Source: Delphinapterus leucas
Lineage: Eukaryota > Chordata > Mammalia > Artiodactyla > Monodontidae
Direction of reading: 5' to 3'
DNA length: 64,000 nucleotides
Assembly: GCF_002288925.2 (NCBI RefSeq)
Contig: NW_022098049.1
Location: 2,135,227-2,199,226 of the forward strand
The notes beneath the pieces were generated by a model that had not been told where the DNA came from, made no database searches, and worked only from the letters and a program-made list of their open reading frames with translations. The translations under genes were made by a program, and so were the position numbers. Below are positions 21,803-34,074 of the stretch, one piece after another (within the stretch, counting starts at the first letter, position 1; each line of letters begins with the position of its first letter).

Positions 21803-23959
21803 GTGAGCCAAGGACGCCCTCTCAGAGGGGTTTCCCATCGCTGTGCAGATGAGCGTGTTCCCTTAACCAAGGACAAGAAGTGCATTGTTCTTTGGGTAAG
21901 ACTCCCTGAGTGGTAAGAGGTAAGAGGGAGTATAGTTCTTATATTTATCAGATTCAGAAATTAAGGCACAGAGAGCAGGACCGGAAGGCACCAGAACTCA
22001 TGGGAGAGGCAAGGCGTGAGGGAGCCGAACCACGACCCCGTTGCTGGAATGTTGGGTGTACCTGCTGCTTGCGCCCTGGACTTGGGGAGATCTGCGTGTT
22101 TGTGCCGCTTAACGGGGGGACTAGTAGCGCCTTGCCGTGGTGGGTGTCATGTGATGGTGAAGGAAGTCCCCAGTGCATCTTTGGGATATGTGAAATGTCG
22201 TTTCACTGACTGTGACAAAATCTGCATTAGAAGGAGGTGAGAGCTAGCAGGTTTTACTGCCCCACTCGTCTCATTTCTGTGCTTTCAGGCATCAGTCCAA
22301 TTACGAATTTCTTGAGACTTAAGTAGGTAAAGGATTCTTCACCGTGTTACTATTGTTTGGCATTCACCTGAGTTGGAAACATTATTTATGGTGGGAATTA
22401 ATTTGCAACGTTGCCACTTATTGGTGAAACATCCCCTCACAAGGATGATACCGTCTGAGTCAAAATGCTCTGTAAGCCGTGAAGGATGCCAGAAAAATAG
22501 GACATTAGTGTTCAGAGTTCAGCAGGGGAGAAAGTAAAAAATATATTTGGTGTATTTGAAGTGAGTGAACACTGAAAGAGGATTCCAGCTCTGATTTTTG
22601 AGGCTCTCTGTGAAAAGCTCTCATGATTTTTAAAGTTTATATTGGAGTTTCTTTGGGTTCACCAACCTGGTTCCCAGCTTCAGCATTAGAATTGGGATAG
22701 CTCAGGTCAGGAAAAGGCATCATGGGTCTTGCTTTCAGTCTCACACACCCTGCTGCACGGTGTGGTCTGGACAATGCTTGCACGGCTCCCTGTTTCTCTT
22801 TTACATGTGAGCACTAACACAGAGCCTGACATGTCGTGGACCTTCAGTAAACACCTTGTCAGCCCCGGTCATTCCTTTGGGTTTTAATGACTACTTCCCA
22901 AGAGGTGCCTGGCAAAGGTGCCAGGCTTTGTGCCAACCCCTTCTATGTAACTAGCTCATCAGGGGCCTCCTGAGGTTGATATTGGAACTCAAAGGGATCT
23001 GCTCTGAATGTGGGGTAAACATACTGGTTTCTCGTGTAGTAATTTAACCACATGTTCATGTTCTCTCGTGTGGTAAATCCATTACTTCAAGCCCTGTGTT
23101 TATCAAAGGAATGTATTTGAAGTTAGGAGACAGAGGAATTACCTTTAGCTAATTAGTGTTGCTTTATATAAAAAAAAAGCTTAAAAAAGAAAAAACATGG
23201 TTCAAGAAGACATTAAACTTTAAACTGATGCAGCTTTGTTTTTTTCATAGCAGCTCTCCTTGGTCCCCTGCATTTAGTTGTGGAATTGGCCTTTAGGGCT
23301 TAAAATTTAGTACATTTGATGTGTTGCACATTACAATTAAGCCTGTACATTTAATAATTTTGGTGGTCATGTGTCTGCAGGCTCACTATTTTCAATTCAG
23401 CATTTAGTGTATTTTAAATAAAGGAACTCTTTTTTTTTTTTCTCCCCTCCCTGAAAAAAGAAGGAAACGGAGATTCACAGTCTTGCAGCCTTGCTCTGAA
23501 GGCTCAGTTCCAGTACCAGCCACAGATGGTTCAGTTCTTAAGGACGTTTCCCAAGTCTTGGGCTGAGTTATAGGATCTACCATATTTGTCCCCTTCTCTT
23601 TCTGAGCCCTTTGCTGCCTTTTGTCCGCATTTACCTCTCATCTCCTTGTCTCAGATGACGTGTTATAGTAACACTGGCTAATTTGAGCCCAGCTGGAGGA
23701 CCAGTGTTATGTAAACAGAAATGTTGTAGTGCCTCTTGGGGAGATTATAGGCAAGTGCTGATTTGTTATACATTTATCTTTAAAAATTAAAAAAATTCTT
23801 ATTTTATTTTTATATGTTATTAGGTAATGAATGCTTGCAGATCGTAATCCTCTTTTATTTACTTACATTAAAAAGCCCTAGAAAATGAATACAGTTGTAT
23901 TTCAGAAGTTGAGGTTTCCTTTAGCCATTTGTTAAAGATTTTAGCTGACTTACATGGAG
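21803..23959. other. NTAQ1 intron 5, first part
   Basis: No clear exon or repeat seen; AT-rich towards the right with a T-run near 23430. Confidence 0.5.
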
Positions 23960-25660
23960 TCTGGCATCTACCCCAGGTAAGCAAGAGCTTTTGCCCCATC
24001 TCTCCTGGGAGGCGCCTGTTTTTCCTTTATTTTGGATTCCTTGGTCATTGTGCATCCCTGGCCCTCTGATGACTTCAAGAGAAGTCCTGCTTTTGCTGAT
24101 TATCTAGCTTTTCTTGTTGTAAGGGTGGGAGTGACTCTGTTTCTAGTTTTCTGTATCCTAAGTGCTTACCTTCATATTTGAAAGATATATTTGTTGGGTA
24201 ATGTATGCTAGTTTTACATGTTTTTTCTTTCAGTGTTTTAAAGGTGTCTCGCTTGTTTTCTGCTTGCTGAGTTTCTGATCAAGGAGCATGCCGTTGTTCT
24301 TGTGTCTGTTTCTCTAAATGCAGTGTGCTCTGGCTGCTTTTTAAGGTTTTCTCTCTATCTCTCGATTTCAGGGATTTGGTTGTGATGGACTGTAGCATAG
24401 TTTGCTTTAGGCTTATTCAGCTTGAGGTTTGTTAAGATTCTTAGATTGCGGGATTTATAGTTTTCATCGAATTTGGAAACATTTGGCCATTACCTCTTCA
24501 AATATTTTTTCTGACCTCTCCCCCTTTTTAAAAAAAATTCTTGTCCTTCCCCTACACGTATGTTAGATGGCTTGTTACTTCTCTTAGGTCAATGATGTTC
24601 ATTTTTTTTCAGACTTTTTCTGTATGTGCTTCATTTTGAATAATTATTTTGTCTGTAAATTTATTGATCTTTTCTTCTTCATTAACTCATTTGCTGTTAA
24701 TCCCATCCGGTGCTTTTTTTTTTCATTGTACATATTTTATTTTTTCATCTCTAGACATTCCATTTGGGGCTGATTTAATATCTTCCATTTCCCTCTTTGT
24801 CATGCTCATGTTTTACTCTACCCTTTTGAGTATACGGAGCATGTTTATAATAGCTGGTCCTTGTCTGCTGATTCTGTTATCTCTGTCGTTTCTGTCTGTG
24901 AATGTTGATTGAGTTTTCTCCTGGCATTGAGTCATATTTTCCTGTTTCTTTGTGTGATTCGTAATACTTGGTTGGGTGCCGGGCTTTGTGAATTTGAGGT
25001 ACTTTTAAAAACAGTGTTGGATTTGGTTCTGTCATGCACTTAAATTCCTGGGGGTCAGCTGGATCCTTTCAGGGCTTGGTTTTAGGCTTTTTTAGTGCAG
25101 GTTTGAAGCAGCCTTTCACCCAGGGCTAATTTAGCCCCACTGCTTTGGTGTGACCCTTCTGAGGATTCTACCAAATGCCCAGGTGTTATGAGTTCTCTCT
25201 ACCCTGGCTGGTGGGGACCATGGAAGTTCTGGGAGTTATTAGACTGACTGCTTTACGGTGCTTCTTTCCTGGCCTTATGAGATTAGTCCTTAACCAAAGA
25301 CTTAGGGGTAGAGGAGTGAGTTCCCTCTGCAGAAATCCGGGACACTCTGTGTAGTTCTCTCCTCTCCCACACTATGTCCCTCACATGTAGCTGCCAGGCC
25401 CTTCTGAACTTAGATCTCTGTCTTCCCATCGGCGGGAAAAACTCCCATGCTGTTTGTGTCCCTGCCTCCGTGCTGTGGTCTGGAAACAGCTCTCCGGGCA
25501 GTGAGCTGGAGGGATCCTACAGCTCCTGCCCTTGTTCCTCTTTTCTTAGCAGTCAGTTGTGTGTTGCCCATTGTCTGGTGTCTGGAAACAGTTGCTAAAT
25601 ATATTTTGTCCACTTTTCTGGCAGTTTATGGTGGAAGTGCAGTTCCCATAACAGTTCTTT
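23960..25660 (-). mobile_element. Ancient L1 (L1M-like) in NTAQ1 intron 5
   Basis: Antisense L1-like text (cttcaaatattttttctgac, cattccatttgg, ctggcattgagtcatatttt). Strongly diverged; limits approximate. Confidence 0.6.
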
Positions 25661-25679
25661 GATGAGTAGAAGCATCTCT

Positions 25680-26790
25680 GTATACACTTAAAAATTTGTA
25701 GTATGGAAAATTTTAATCATATACAAAACTAGGCAGAACAGTAGACTTTCAGCAGTTACCAGCTCATGGCTGATATCCCATCCACTTATACCCCATCTAC
25801 TTTCCCCCTTCTTGTATTATGTTGAAGCAAATTCCAGATATTATATCCTTTCAACTCTAAATATTTCAGTACGGATCTCTAAAATATAAGGATTAATTTA
25901 AAAAATACATGACCACAATGCCATTATTACACCTAAAAAAATTAACAATAATTCTTTAAAATCAACATATATCTCTGTAGTCAGTGTTGAGATTATCATA
26001 GTTATCTCATGAAGTCATAATCTTTTTTCATGTAGTTTGTTCATGTGAATCAAGGTCCAGATAAAGCCCCCCCATCGTGCTTGGTTGGTATGTGTCTCTT
26101 TAGGGTCTTTTTTAATATGTAGAGATTCCTAGTCCCACTCTTTTTTTATTTTTTTCTTGTAATTTATTTGTTGAAGAAATGAATCTGGGAGAAATGGTCT
26201 GGATTTTGCTGATTGTATCCTTTTGTATCCTCTGTATTTCCTATAAATTGGCAGCTGTATCCAGTAAACTGGCAGTTTGCTTATTTATGCATTTTTTCAC
26301 TTAACTTTTTATTTTGAAATAACTTTAGACTGCTAGGGAATTGGTTAAAACAGTACAGAGAGCTCCTATATACCCCTCACTCAGATTCCAGGGGGATCTG
26401 AGAAAAACCATAGTGTAATTATCTAAATCAAGAAAATAGTAAATCAGTATGAAAATATTGACACAGTACTGTTAACTTATAGACCTTACTTAAATTTTGT
26501 AACTTTTCCTCCTATTTCTGTTTTCTGGTCCAGAATCTAACTCAGGATATTACATGTAGTTGTCATGTCTCCTCATCTCATTCTCCTTCAATCTGTGACA
26601 ATTTATTTTTTTTTTCTTCCTTACAACTTTTACCCTTTTGAAGGGTACTGGTCATTGACTATGAATAGTGTCCCTCAGTTTGGGTTTGTGTGATGTTTTG
26701 TCATGATTAGATTGATGTCATACATTTGAGACAAGAATACCAGAGAAGTGATATTGACCCCTTATGAAACATTTGAATAATTTTCCCTAC
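25680..26790 (-). mobile_element. Ancient L1 (L1M-like) 3' regions in NTAQ1 intron 5
   Basis: Two adjoining antisense pieces: 25680-26290 (ttgttgaagaaatgaatctg; ggtctggattttgctgattg) and about 26300-26790 (cttagactgctagg..., cagtttgggtttgtgtgatg). The second resembles 46310-46870 and 54225-54890. The acceptor of NTAQ1 exon 6 lies about 80 bp further on. Confidence 0.6.
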
Positions 26791-26870
26791 TTTTGGTCTT
26801 CTGGGTTGTTTTATTGCTGTTAAGCCAGAATTGTGCTTTCAGTGGACATTTCTTTCATGTATTTTTGTAG

Positions 26871-26980
26871 ATTCCAAAATGAACCTGAATGATTTTATCA
26901 GTATGGATCCTGAGGTGGGATGGGGAGCCGTCTACTCACTGTCTGAATTTGTACATCGGTTTGGCAGTCAGAACTACTGA
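26871..26980 (+). CDS. NTAQ1: NTAQ1 coding exon 6 and stop
   Basis: After acceptor atttttgtag, completes the Asp codon and encodes [35 protein letters not shown] and TGA. The human C-terminus ends in the near-identical HRFGSKNY. Total coding length is 624 nt. Confidence 0.96.
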
Positions 26981-27294
26981 ACTTGACCTCTGGATGTAGT
27001 GCCATGGAGAAATTCTAGGACGTGAACAATCCACCCCTTCATCTGAGACAGCAAACGTTATGATGGTACATTTGGCTTGGAATTATGCTTTCCTCTTTTA
27101 ATTCAATTGAGTTGAAGCATAAGTGAACAAAAGAATAGATAGAAACAATTTTTTTTTGGTATGTCAGGTTGAAACTTGATGTAGTTGCTCAGATATTCCT
27201 ACTGCTCCTTTGTTAAAAAATGTGAAGACTTATGCCAGTAATTGCTTTTGTTATGATAAATGTGTGGACTTCGTGTCTGTTTTGGATGGTTCAT

Positions 27295-27400
27295 GTCTCT
27301 CCAGCTATACTGTAAGCTCCTTGAGGGTAGGGCTGTAGCCCGTTGCTCTGTGAATCTCTAATGCCCATAAAAGGTGCCCGTAAAATGTTTGCTAGTGACT
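27295..27400 (+). mobile_element. L2 3' end inside the NTAQ1 3' UTR
   Basis: tatactgtaagctccttgag, ggtagggctgtagcccg and gcccgtaaaatgtttgctag follow the sense L2 3' end layout. Confidence 0.6.
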
Positions 27401-27542
27401 GTGCTGCTGCCTGAAGAGGGCTGACGTTGTGAGCTCAATCAGCAATAAGTGTTAGTCTTTCTGGACCATTCATTCTGTTCTTAGCAAAGATTGCAGCCCT
27501 CTCAGGCTTAAGTGTTGTTTGGCCTATTTATATATGTTTTTA

Positions 27543-27548
27543 AATAAA
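27543..27548 (+). terminator. NTAQ1: Poly(A) signal AATAAA of NTAQ1
   Basis: Canonical AATAAA about 560 bp after the stop codon, followed within 20-45 bp by a GT/T-rich stretch (ttttgttttgaagattttgt), the usual downstream element. It is the first strong signal after the stop. Confidence 0.7.
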
Positions 27549-27589
27549 ATTGACCTAAATTAATTTTGTTTTGAAGATTTTGTGTCCCT

Positions 27590-29339
27590 CTTTGATAATC
27601 TGGGATACCCAAGAATGTCTCAATTATAGATGGGAACCATTGCTTTAAAATACTTTGATCAGTCTTCCTTCCTGAAGATGTTTTGGAAATTTGGCTTTCA
27701 TCATATAATTCCAGATAAAAGATGTTTGGCATTAAACCAGCACATAGCACTAGCTCTCATTCACGTCCTCCATGGTTCTGTTGTAAAAATGAGCAGATTT
27801 CTTATAACAGGGCTGTGCAAACTTTTGCTCTTAGATGAGTCTTCTGCTTACTCCGAAACTTCCATTCAAATCCTCTGCCTTGTGCTCTGGAGGGACACCT
27901 GCTATCATTTCCTCAGGAGTCAGTCAGTTAGTCAGTCTAAGGAAAGACCGTATATCCATTTGGCTCGGCTGACCTGGAAGATGCTGGGAGAAAGTGAATC
28001 AACTTTGGTAAGAGGAATACAAATACAACCTAAATTATTTTTATAATTTAGAGTTAAATACAGACCCTAAACTTAGATAACTTTGTTGAGTTTCAGATGG
28101 TCATTTAAAAAGTATGTGACTACACTAAAGAAGATAGAGTTTGGCAGGTTGTACCACAGAAATACTTTGCCCTGAGCAAAAGGAATTCAGAGACCCCAAA
28201 GGATTGTGATCTGATTTACAAATTGCATTTTTTGGAGCTTTGTTTTTTGTTTTTGTTTTTTTTTCCCCTGCCAATTTATGAGCAGTTCCCAATCTGGTAT
28301 TCAAAATTATGTCTAGTGCAGACCAGTCAGACAATCTTGTGTGTGTAAGTTTGAATTTTCTAGCCACCTTGCCTTGAAATTGAAAACCCCCTACTTCTAA
28401 CCAGTGTGATGAGCAAGGTTTATAGTTATGTTAACATATCCAGTGGCTGTTGTCATGACTTGTTAGAAGCAATAGAGGACATCTGTTATTTCTACCTACC
28501 ACTCCTACAGTACCCTTTGGGGAACTCTTCTTTGTGTATATCATATATCGTATATAGTCCTAGTGGCCCATAAATAGAGGCATGTAGCCTAAACCGAGCC
28601 AGGCTTAGACCCCACCCCTGGACAAGTCTAGGAATAGCCTGTCACAGTGTTCTCTGGAATTGCTGTATTGACATTAAGAGAGGATAATTCTCTGTCCATC
28701 AGGACTGCTGGGCTAGGGCCACTGGGAGTTTGGGGCTGCTGGTGGGTATCTTGACTGCCACAGAAGTAAGGCCTGCCTGCATAATGCACCCGAGCAGAGC
28801 GGGAGCCCCAAGGACGTTTCTGAGTGCCTGGATCTTTCTTTGCTTCAAACCAACCCCAATTTCGAACTTGCCAGTTATACAAACCAGTGGGTTCCTTTTT
28901 CTCTTCAGTTTGTGTGAGTTGGATCGCTGTCATTTTTAAGTGAAATGTAAGCTCCCTTGCAAGATTTTTCTTCAGAATTGTTGATTTTATCAGGAACTGT
29001 TTCTTTTGTCTCTCTGTGCTTAATTTTTCTCTGAGGTCAGGTTTGCCTCTCTTTATACTCAGTATGTGTGAGAGAACTGAATAAATACTGATAAATGCTG
29101 TTTGGAAAGAGGAACTTTCAAGAAAAGCAGGGGACTAAAATAGAATTTGTAGTTGACTATGAAAATAAGAGAAATAAGGTATCTCTGAGAATCTGACGGG
29201 AAAGCAAATACACAATATAAAATGGCTCCCAGGTCAATAGAACTGACCATACCTGATTGTGGGTATTACCGTGGCTTTTACAAGCAATTGTGTCTTTCAG
29301 AGGAAGGGTTTGTTAGCAGTGGAAGTAAAGACAAACGCT
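27590..29339. other. Intergenic DNA downstream of NTAQ1
   Basis: No gene or clear repeat. Short frames near 27630-28046 do not look like a known protein. Confidence 0.5.
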
Positions 29340-29660
29340 TTTTTGTGTGTGGTTTTTCTCAGTTTAATTTTTAATTATTTAAAAATAGATGGCACATGCA
29401 TATTGTACAAACGCAAAAGATATGAAAAGGTATATAGTGAAAAGTACTCTTTCCTCCCGTTCTTACCTTCAGTTTTCTGATTTCCCTACCCAGAAACAAC
29501 CTGTTTTCAGTTTCTTTTCTATCCTTACAGGAATTTTTTTATGCCCATGGAAGCATATAGCATTATGTATTAAATTCTGGGGGTTTTTTCTTACCACAAA
29601 TGGTAACACTCTAAAAGTATTGTTCTGCATTTTACTTTTCAAAGTTAATATATTTGGATA
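29340..29660 (-). mobile_element. Old L1-like 3' fragment
   Basis: gtatatagtgaaaagtactc, cctacccagaaacaacctgt and gcccatggaagcatatagca are typical of old antisense L1 3' ends. Confidence 0.55.
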
Positions 29661-29922
29661 TTTTCCAATCAGTACATGTTGAATTTCCTCTCTCCTTTTA
29701 AGGGGGGGATACACTGTAGTTTGTGGTGTGCATGGTCCATAATTGAGCAGTCCTGAAGTTGTTGTAGTCTTTTGGTATGACCCCCCCCCCCAAAAAAAAG
29801 GTTCCAGGAGTATTTTTGGCCATGTGTCTTTATAGCAATTTCTGAGATAAATTTTGGAGGTGTAGACTGCTAATTGTCTCACCGAATCCATTCTCCTTTT
29901 TTTCTAGAAAAAGGGATACAAA

Positions 29923-30132
29923 TGTTTTCTATAAAGGGCCACACAGTAAATATTTTAGGCTTTGCAGGCTATAAGGTCTCTGCTGTAGCTGCTCAACTCG
30001 GACTTTGTAGCTGGTAAGCAGCCATGGACGATATGTAAATGAATGGATGCGGCTGGGCTCCAGGAAAACTTTGTTTATAAAATGTGGGGGCTTGAGGATT
30101 TGACCCCTGGGCTACAGTTTGCTGTCCCTTGT
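29923..30132 (+). mobile_element. hAT-Charlie-type DNA transposon relic
   Basis: agtaaatattttaggctttg, gctataaggtctctgctgta, gtaagcagccatggacgata and ctccaggaaaactttgttta match a common non-autonomous hAT element. Exact name not assigned. Confidence 0.7.
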
Positions 30133-30149
30133 TTCAGAGTCACAGAGGT

Positions 30150-30510
30150 GCAGCTGGCCTTGTGGCTGCTCTGCCAGAGACTACATTTCCCAGTGTCCTT
30201 TGCAGCTAGGTATAGCCATGTGACCAGGTTCTCACTGTAGGAATGTAAGGGGAGGGATGTGTGTCACTTATAGGGCTGACTTGTGGGACGTTCCCCACCC
30301 AGTCTTTCACACCTCTCCCCCCTTTCCTACTGGGTGGTATGATGGTGACTAGAATGACCTTGGAAGCCACCCACTGAAGATGGCAGAGCCACCATCAACC
30401 TGGGCTCCTAAATGACCCTATGGAGCCGAGCTGCAGGCCTGCCTGAAAAGCATATTGTAGAACTGTTCCATAAGAGACACACTTGTGTATTTTTTTAAGT
30501 CACAGAGTCA
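30150..30510 (+). mobile_element. Old LTR-like repeat, same kind as 9965-10465
   Basis: gactacatttcccagtgtcc, tttgcagctaggtatagcca and gggctcctaaatgaccctat parallel the 9.97-kb element. Confidence 0.5.
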
Positions 30511-31429
30511 TTGGTGAGTCTTTAGCCCACCCCAGTTAATACAGTGCCCATTCAGGACTTGTCACAGGGTATTTCCACTGGGTTGGAAATGAGACTTTGT
30601 GATGTTCCATGTGGAGTTGATCCACGGTGTTTTCGTGCAAGCTGCCCCTTAAGTGTCCTGGAGTGTTTGTGGGATTATTGCCCTTTGCAGAATGTTCAGG
30701 AACACCGAACGCAGATATCCATCCATACCTCTTATTTTGCATGAGGTTCGAGAGCCTTGTGGGAAAGAAGCCAAATGAAACCTGTCCTCATTTACAGTTC
30801 AGACATGTGTGGGCCTGTCTGATGGACTAGGGGTCCTCAGAGCTATCCTAGCTAGAGGAGAGGAAAACAGATTCCTGAGGGAAAATCACTCTTAAGTGAG
30901 GAAGACACCTGGCTGAGTGGACCAGACCTGGCAACGAGGCCTGGTGGTTAGAGGGACCACTGGTGGAAGGTACAGTGTGAGGTGTGCTTCCTCATTGCTC
31001 ACCCTTCGTGCGGTGCACCCCTTTACTTGCTCTCTCACCCTCTTGAAAGCCCTGTCCTCTGGGAATGAAGGGAAAGAACTGTGTCACTAGGGGCCCAACA
31101 CGGCTCTGTGGGAACCTTGCAAGTAGCTGGTCTTGGGCATCAAAGGAGAACAGTGGAGGCCAGTGGCCTGAGAGGTTGGAATTCTGGTGGTTGAGTGGTT
31201 GGCTCAGAGCAACAGAGCAGAAGCATGATAAAGCCTGAAGGCTGTGGCTCTGATTTTCTGTGAATCCCCATTTCATCAGGACTGTTTTTTGGTTGCTGTT
31301 CAATTCAAATAAACATTTACTGAGCCTATGTTAAATGGGGGCATGGTTAAGAGAGGCACCTCTTCTGTCTGTGTACAATTCCTGCCACTCTGTTTATCCT
31401 CATATGTCTCACTATTCTTGTACCGTTAT

Positions 31430-32056
31430 TCAAACTCCTATAACGGAATGGTGACCTTGTTCAGAAGCTCAGAATCTTCTTAGAAAGTTGTTAGTAGAGT
31501 GATGGTCACAGCTAGTGGAGAATCTGCTTCATTTTCTGAAAAAAACAAAACACTGAGCTGGACTTGTTGCTTCCCATGAAGGTGCTGGGCTCATCTGGGG
31601 CTTCAGTCATAGGCTTTTTAGAAAAACCAGCAATGATGTCTTCTTTACTCCGAAGTTCTTTACTCCAATCTTCACTCCAAAAGTTCTCTGTGGGAAGAGA
31701 GTGATAATCAATGGTGGCCTCAGTGACTTCTTCCTCAGAGCTCAGGGTGTGTAATTTCACCTCAGTAGATAAAGCGAAAGTCTGCACGTTCTCCAAATAC
31801 AAGTCAGTGGTAGTTTCTTCATCTTCAGTGAAGCCTGCCTTGATCAGTGGTCAAGGCTGGTCGGTCAGTGGTCGACTCTAGGTGTGTGATGAATTCCGGG
31901 AGTCGTGTGGGGTTGGGCACAGCCAGGGTGAACCCGGCAGAGGGGAGGAGGGCCTTCCTGAGCAGGATGCTGATGCCGGCGGGGAGCACGGGGGCTTGTG
32001 AAGGCGAGGAGGCTGAGCGTGTCTCCATCTCATCAGGACTTCGAAGTAGAGAATGA
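31430..32056 (-). pseudogene. Unrecognised coding-like relic, two frames
   Basis: On the minus strand two open stretches follow one another. The first (32028-31825) starts METRSASSPSQAPVLPAGIS and includes PEFITHLESTTDRPALTTD. After a frame change the second contains DEETTTDLYLENVQTFALST, EVKLHTLSSEEEVTEATIDY and NFWSEDWSKELRSKEDIIAG, then FSKKPMTEAPDEPSTFMG. A further frame change near a T-run at about 31541-31550 opens SENEADSPLAVTITLLTTF before a stop. The composition (acidic, Ser/Thr-rich, no low-complexity repeat) looks like real protein, not repeat DNA. I do not recognise the family. No poly(A) tail or flanking duplication is visible, so a processed origin is not shown. It could be a broken ancient gene, a retrocopy or chance. 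Confidence 0.35.
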
Positions 32057-32345
32057 CCTTATATAGGATTCACAAGCTAGTGGGGGGCTTGCGTACATTC
32101 AGTTTATAATAGCAAGCACCCCTGACAATTCATAGACGTTCTTGGTGAAGAATGCTTATTAAAAAGCTGGACTTAATTTTGGTGAATATGTGCTTAAATC
32201 ATGAAGAGTTGGGATTACTGTAAAAGTGAAAAGTTTGTACTCACTGGTGGTTGGAAGCCTGGGACATACCAGGTACTTACCATTCGGGGAAGGGGACGTC
32301 ATAGTCATTTGCCTTGAATATATTTGGAGAACAGAGTTAGAAGTT

Positions 32346-32384
32346 ACAGGCAGGTTCCCTCCCTCCCTCCCTCCCTCCCTCTAT
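32346..32384 (+). repeat. (CCCT)n microsatellite
   Basis: About seven tandem ccct units. Confidence 0.9.
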
Positions 32385-33099
32385 CCACCCACCCAGCATG
32401 TATTACATGCCTGCTATTTGCAAAGTTAGGCCCTGATGAATAAGGCAGAACTGTCCTAAGAGGAGACATGCAGAGTGCTCTGGTTCAAGGGACAGAACCT
32501 CTGTCCTTTATTAGTATGTCTTTTATTACCTCACTTTCATTAGCATGTAAAGCAGAGGGCCAGCCTTTGAGGAGCCTGTTGTATAGAAATCTTTTGGTAA
32601 AGACTTGGTACTTAAAGATTGCACTTTGAACAAATGTATAAGCCAAAATGAAGGACTTTTCTGTAATTATTTAAAAGGATCTTGAAGGAAGAAGTGATTA
32701 TTCCAGTACAGAACCAGAAAATTTGGGAACACATGAGCATCCCTAGGACCAGAAAGACAAATCCAGCCTGAACCAGAATTATTCACTTAGTTCCCCTAGT
32801 TAGGGGTTACCATCAGCTCTTCAGTGAGCAAGAGCTGGAGACTTATGTTGGCACCATTGCCTCTTCTGTGTAGTAGTTAGTTGTAGGTGTATATCAGTAA
32901 TATATAGTTGAGTCTATAGTACTCATTCTGGAGGCTAGTGACAGTTTCTCTGAGCAAGTCCTTTTGCCACCTTCATAGGACACTGAGTGAAAGAAGCTGT
33001 CTAGTTATAACTGCAGTGAGGTGCTCAGGCTGAGTGCTGTAAATATTATAGACCAGCTTCTGATACTCAGTGTGGGCAAAAGGTGCTAAGTAGTCCCCC

Positions 33100-33170
33100 A
33101 TACTGCATTATCTTTCAGCATGTGGCACACAGTAGATGCTCAATAAACATTTGCTACATGAACGAATATA
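33100..33170 (+). mobile_element. L2 3' end
   Basis: gtggcacacagtagatgctc then aataaacatttgctacatga is a sense L2/MIR-type tail. Confidence 0.65.
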
Positions 33171-33603
33171 TATTTATGAGGTTCTCTCAGTGAGTTTCCA
33201 TTAGCGCTGCTAGTTATAAAATCGATGAAATGATGTGTAGTTGTGCACATAAAACAGCTGCAGCCAGTCGATTAGGTTGAACTTGGTTGTGAGACAACTA
33301 TTACCACCGTTTTTTCTCTTGGCAGAGAAATGACAGAAATGCGCTGTGGGAGGGCTTCTCTCTCAGCCTATTCTTTTGCCCTTTGTCCCACTGTGCTCCC
33401 TCCCAATCCTGTTTGGACATTATTTGTGCCGTTTCTAAGAAGAGGATTCAGAAGTGTCCCAACTAATGAGATCATTTTTCAGGGTATCTACTTCCCTGTG
33501 GGCCATGACTGAAGAAACAGAGGGAAGGAACGATACACCATACCCCTGTATTTCACCATGGTGAACTGCAGAGTAAATTTAGCCCCTTGTAATATAGCAA
33601 TGG

Positions 33604-33980
33604 TGCTATGGCTTGAATATTTGTATCCCCCCTACGCCACTCCCCGAATTCATATGGTGTAATCCTAACCCCCAGAGGTGGTGGTATTAGGAGGTGGTGT
33701 GTCTGTGTGTGTGTGTGTGTGTGTGTGAGATTAGATTAGATTAGATTAGGAGGGTGGGGCCCTCATGAATGGGGTTAGTGGTGCTAGAAAAGAGATCCCC
33801 CGAAGCTCCTTCTGCTCTGTGAGGACACAACGAGAAGTCTGCGACCTGTGATTTTACCCAACCATGCTGGCACCCTGATTGGACTTGCAGCCTCCAGAAC
33901 TGTGAGCAATAAATTTCTGTTGCTTATAAGCTACCCAGTCTGTGGTATTTTGTTATAGCAGCCCAAATGGACTAAGACGA
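33604..33980 (+). mobile_element. MaLR solo LTR (MLT1/MST-like)
   Basis: gctatggcttgaatatttgt, tggggccctcatgaatgggg, ttgcagcctccagaactgtg and gtctgtggtattttgttata. Contains (TG)n and (ATTAG)n expansions at about 33700-33750. Confidence 0.85.
33696..33750 (+). repeat. (TG)n then (ATTAG)n microsatellites
   Basis: About 14 TG units directly followed by about four copies of attag, inside a MaLR LTR. Confidence 0.9.
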
Positions 33981-34074
33981 AGGTTTCCTAACCTGGAGTC
34001 CTAACACACATTGAGTGTGTATATGAGTATATTTTTCTGGAGAGAGGACACATAGCTTGTATTACCTATTTATT

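Larger units (their letters stand above)
13808..27565 (+). other. NTAQ1: NTAQ1 (WDYHV1) gene, ATG to predicted poly(A) site
   Basis: NTAQ1 removes the side-chain amide of an N-terminal glutamine, giving N-terminal glutamate. That residue is then arginylated and recognised by UBR ubiquitin ligases (Arg/N-degron pathway; cytosol and nucleus). Six coding exons (89, 100, 51, 149, 125 and 110 nt) join to 624 nt, that is 207 residues plus TGA; human is 205. All donors are GT and all acceptors AG. Intron phases are 2, 0, 0, 2, 1 and intron lengths about 1639, 790, 4423, 629 and 5068 bp. The catalytic triad is intact: Cys30, His83 (in WDYHV) and Asp99 (in FIYDLD), equal to human Cys28, His81 and Asp97. 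No frameshift or premature stop is seen, so the gene looks functional. Confidence 0.96.
26981..27565 (+). other. NTAQ1: NTAQ1 3' untranslated region, containing an L2-derived piece
   Basis: Runs from the TGA to a predicted cleavage site just after the AATAAA at 27543. A stretch at about 27295-27400 (ctgtaagctccttgaggg and what follows) has the typical 3'-end sequence of an L2 element in sense orientation. End position is inferred from the poly(A) signal. Confidence 0.7.
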
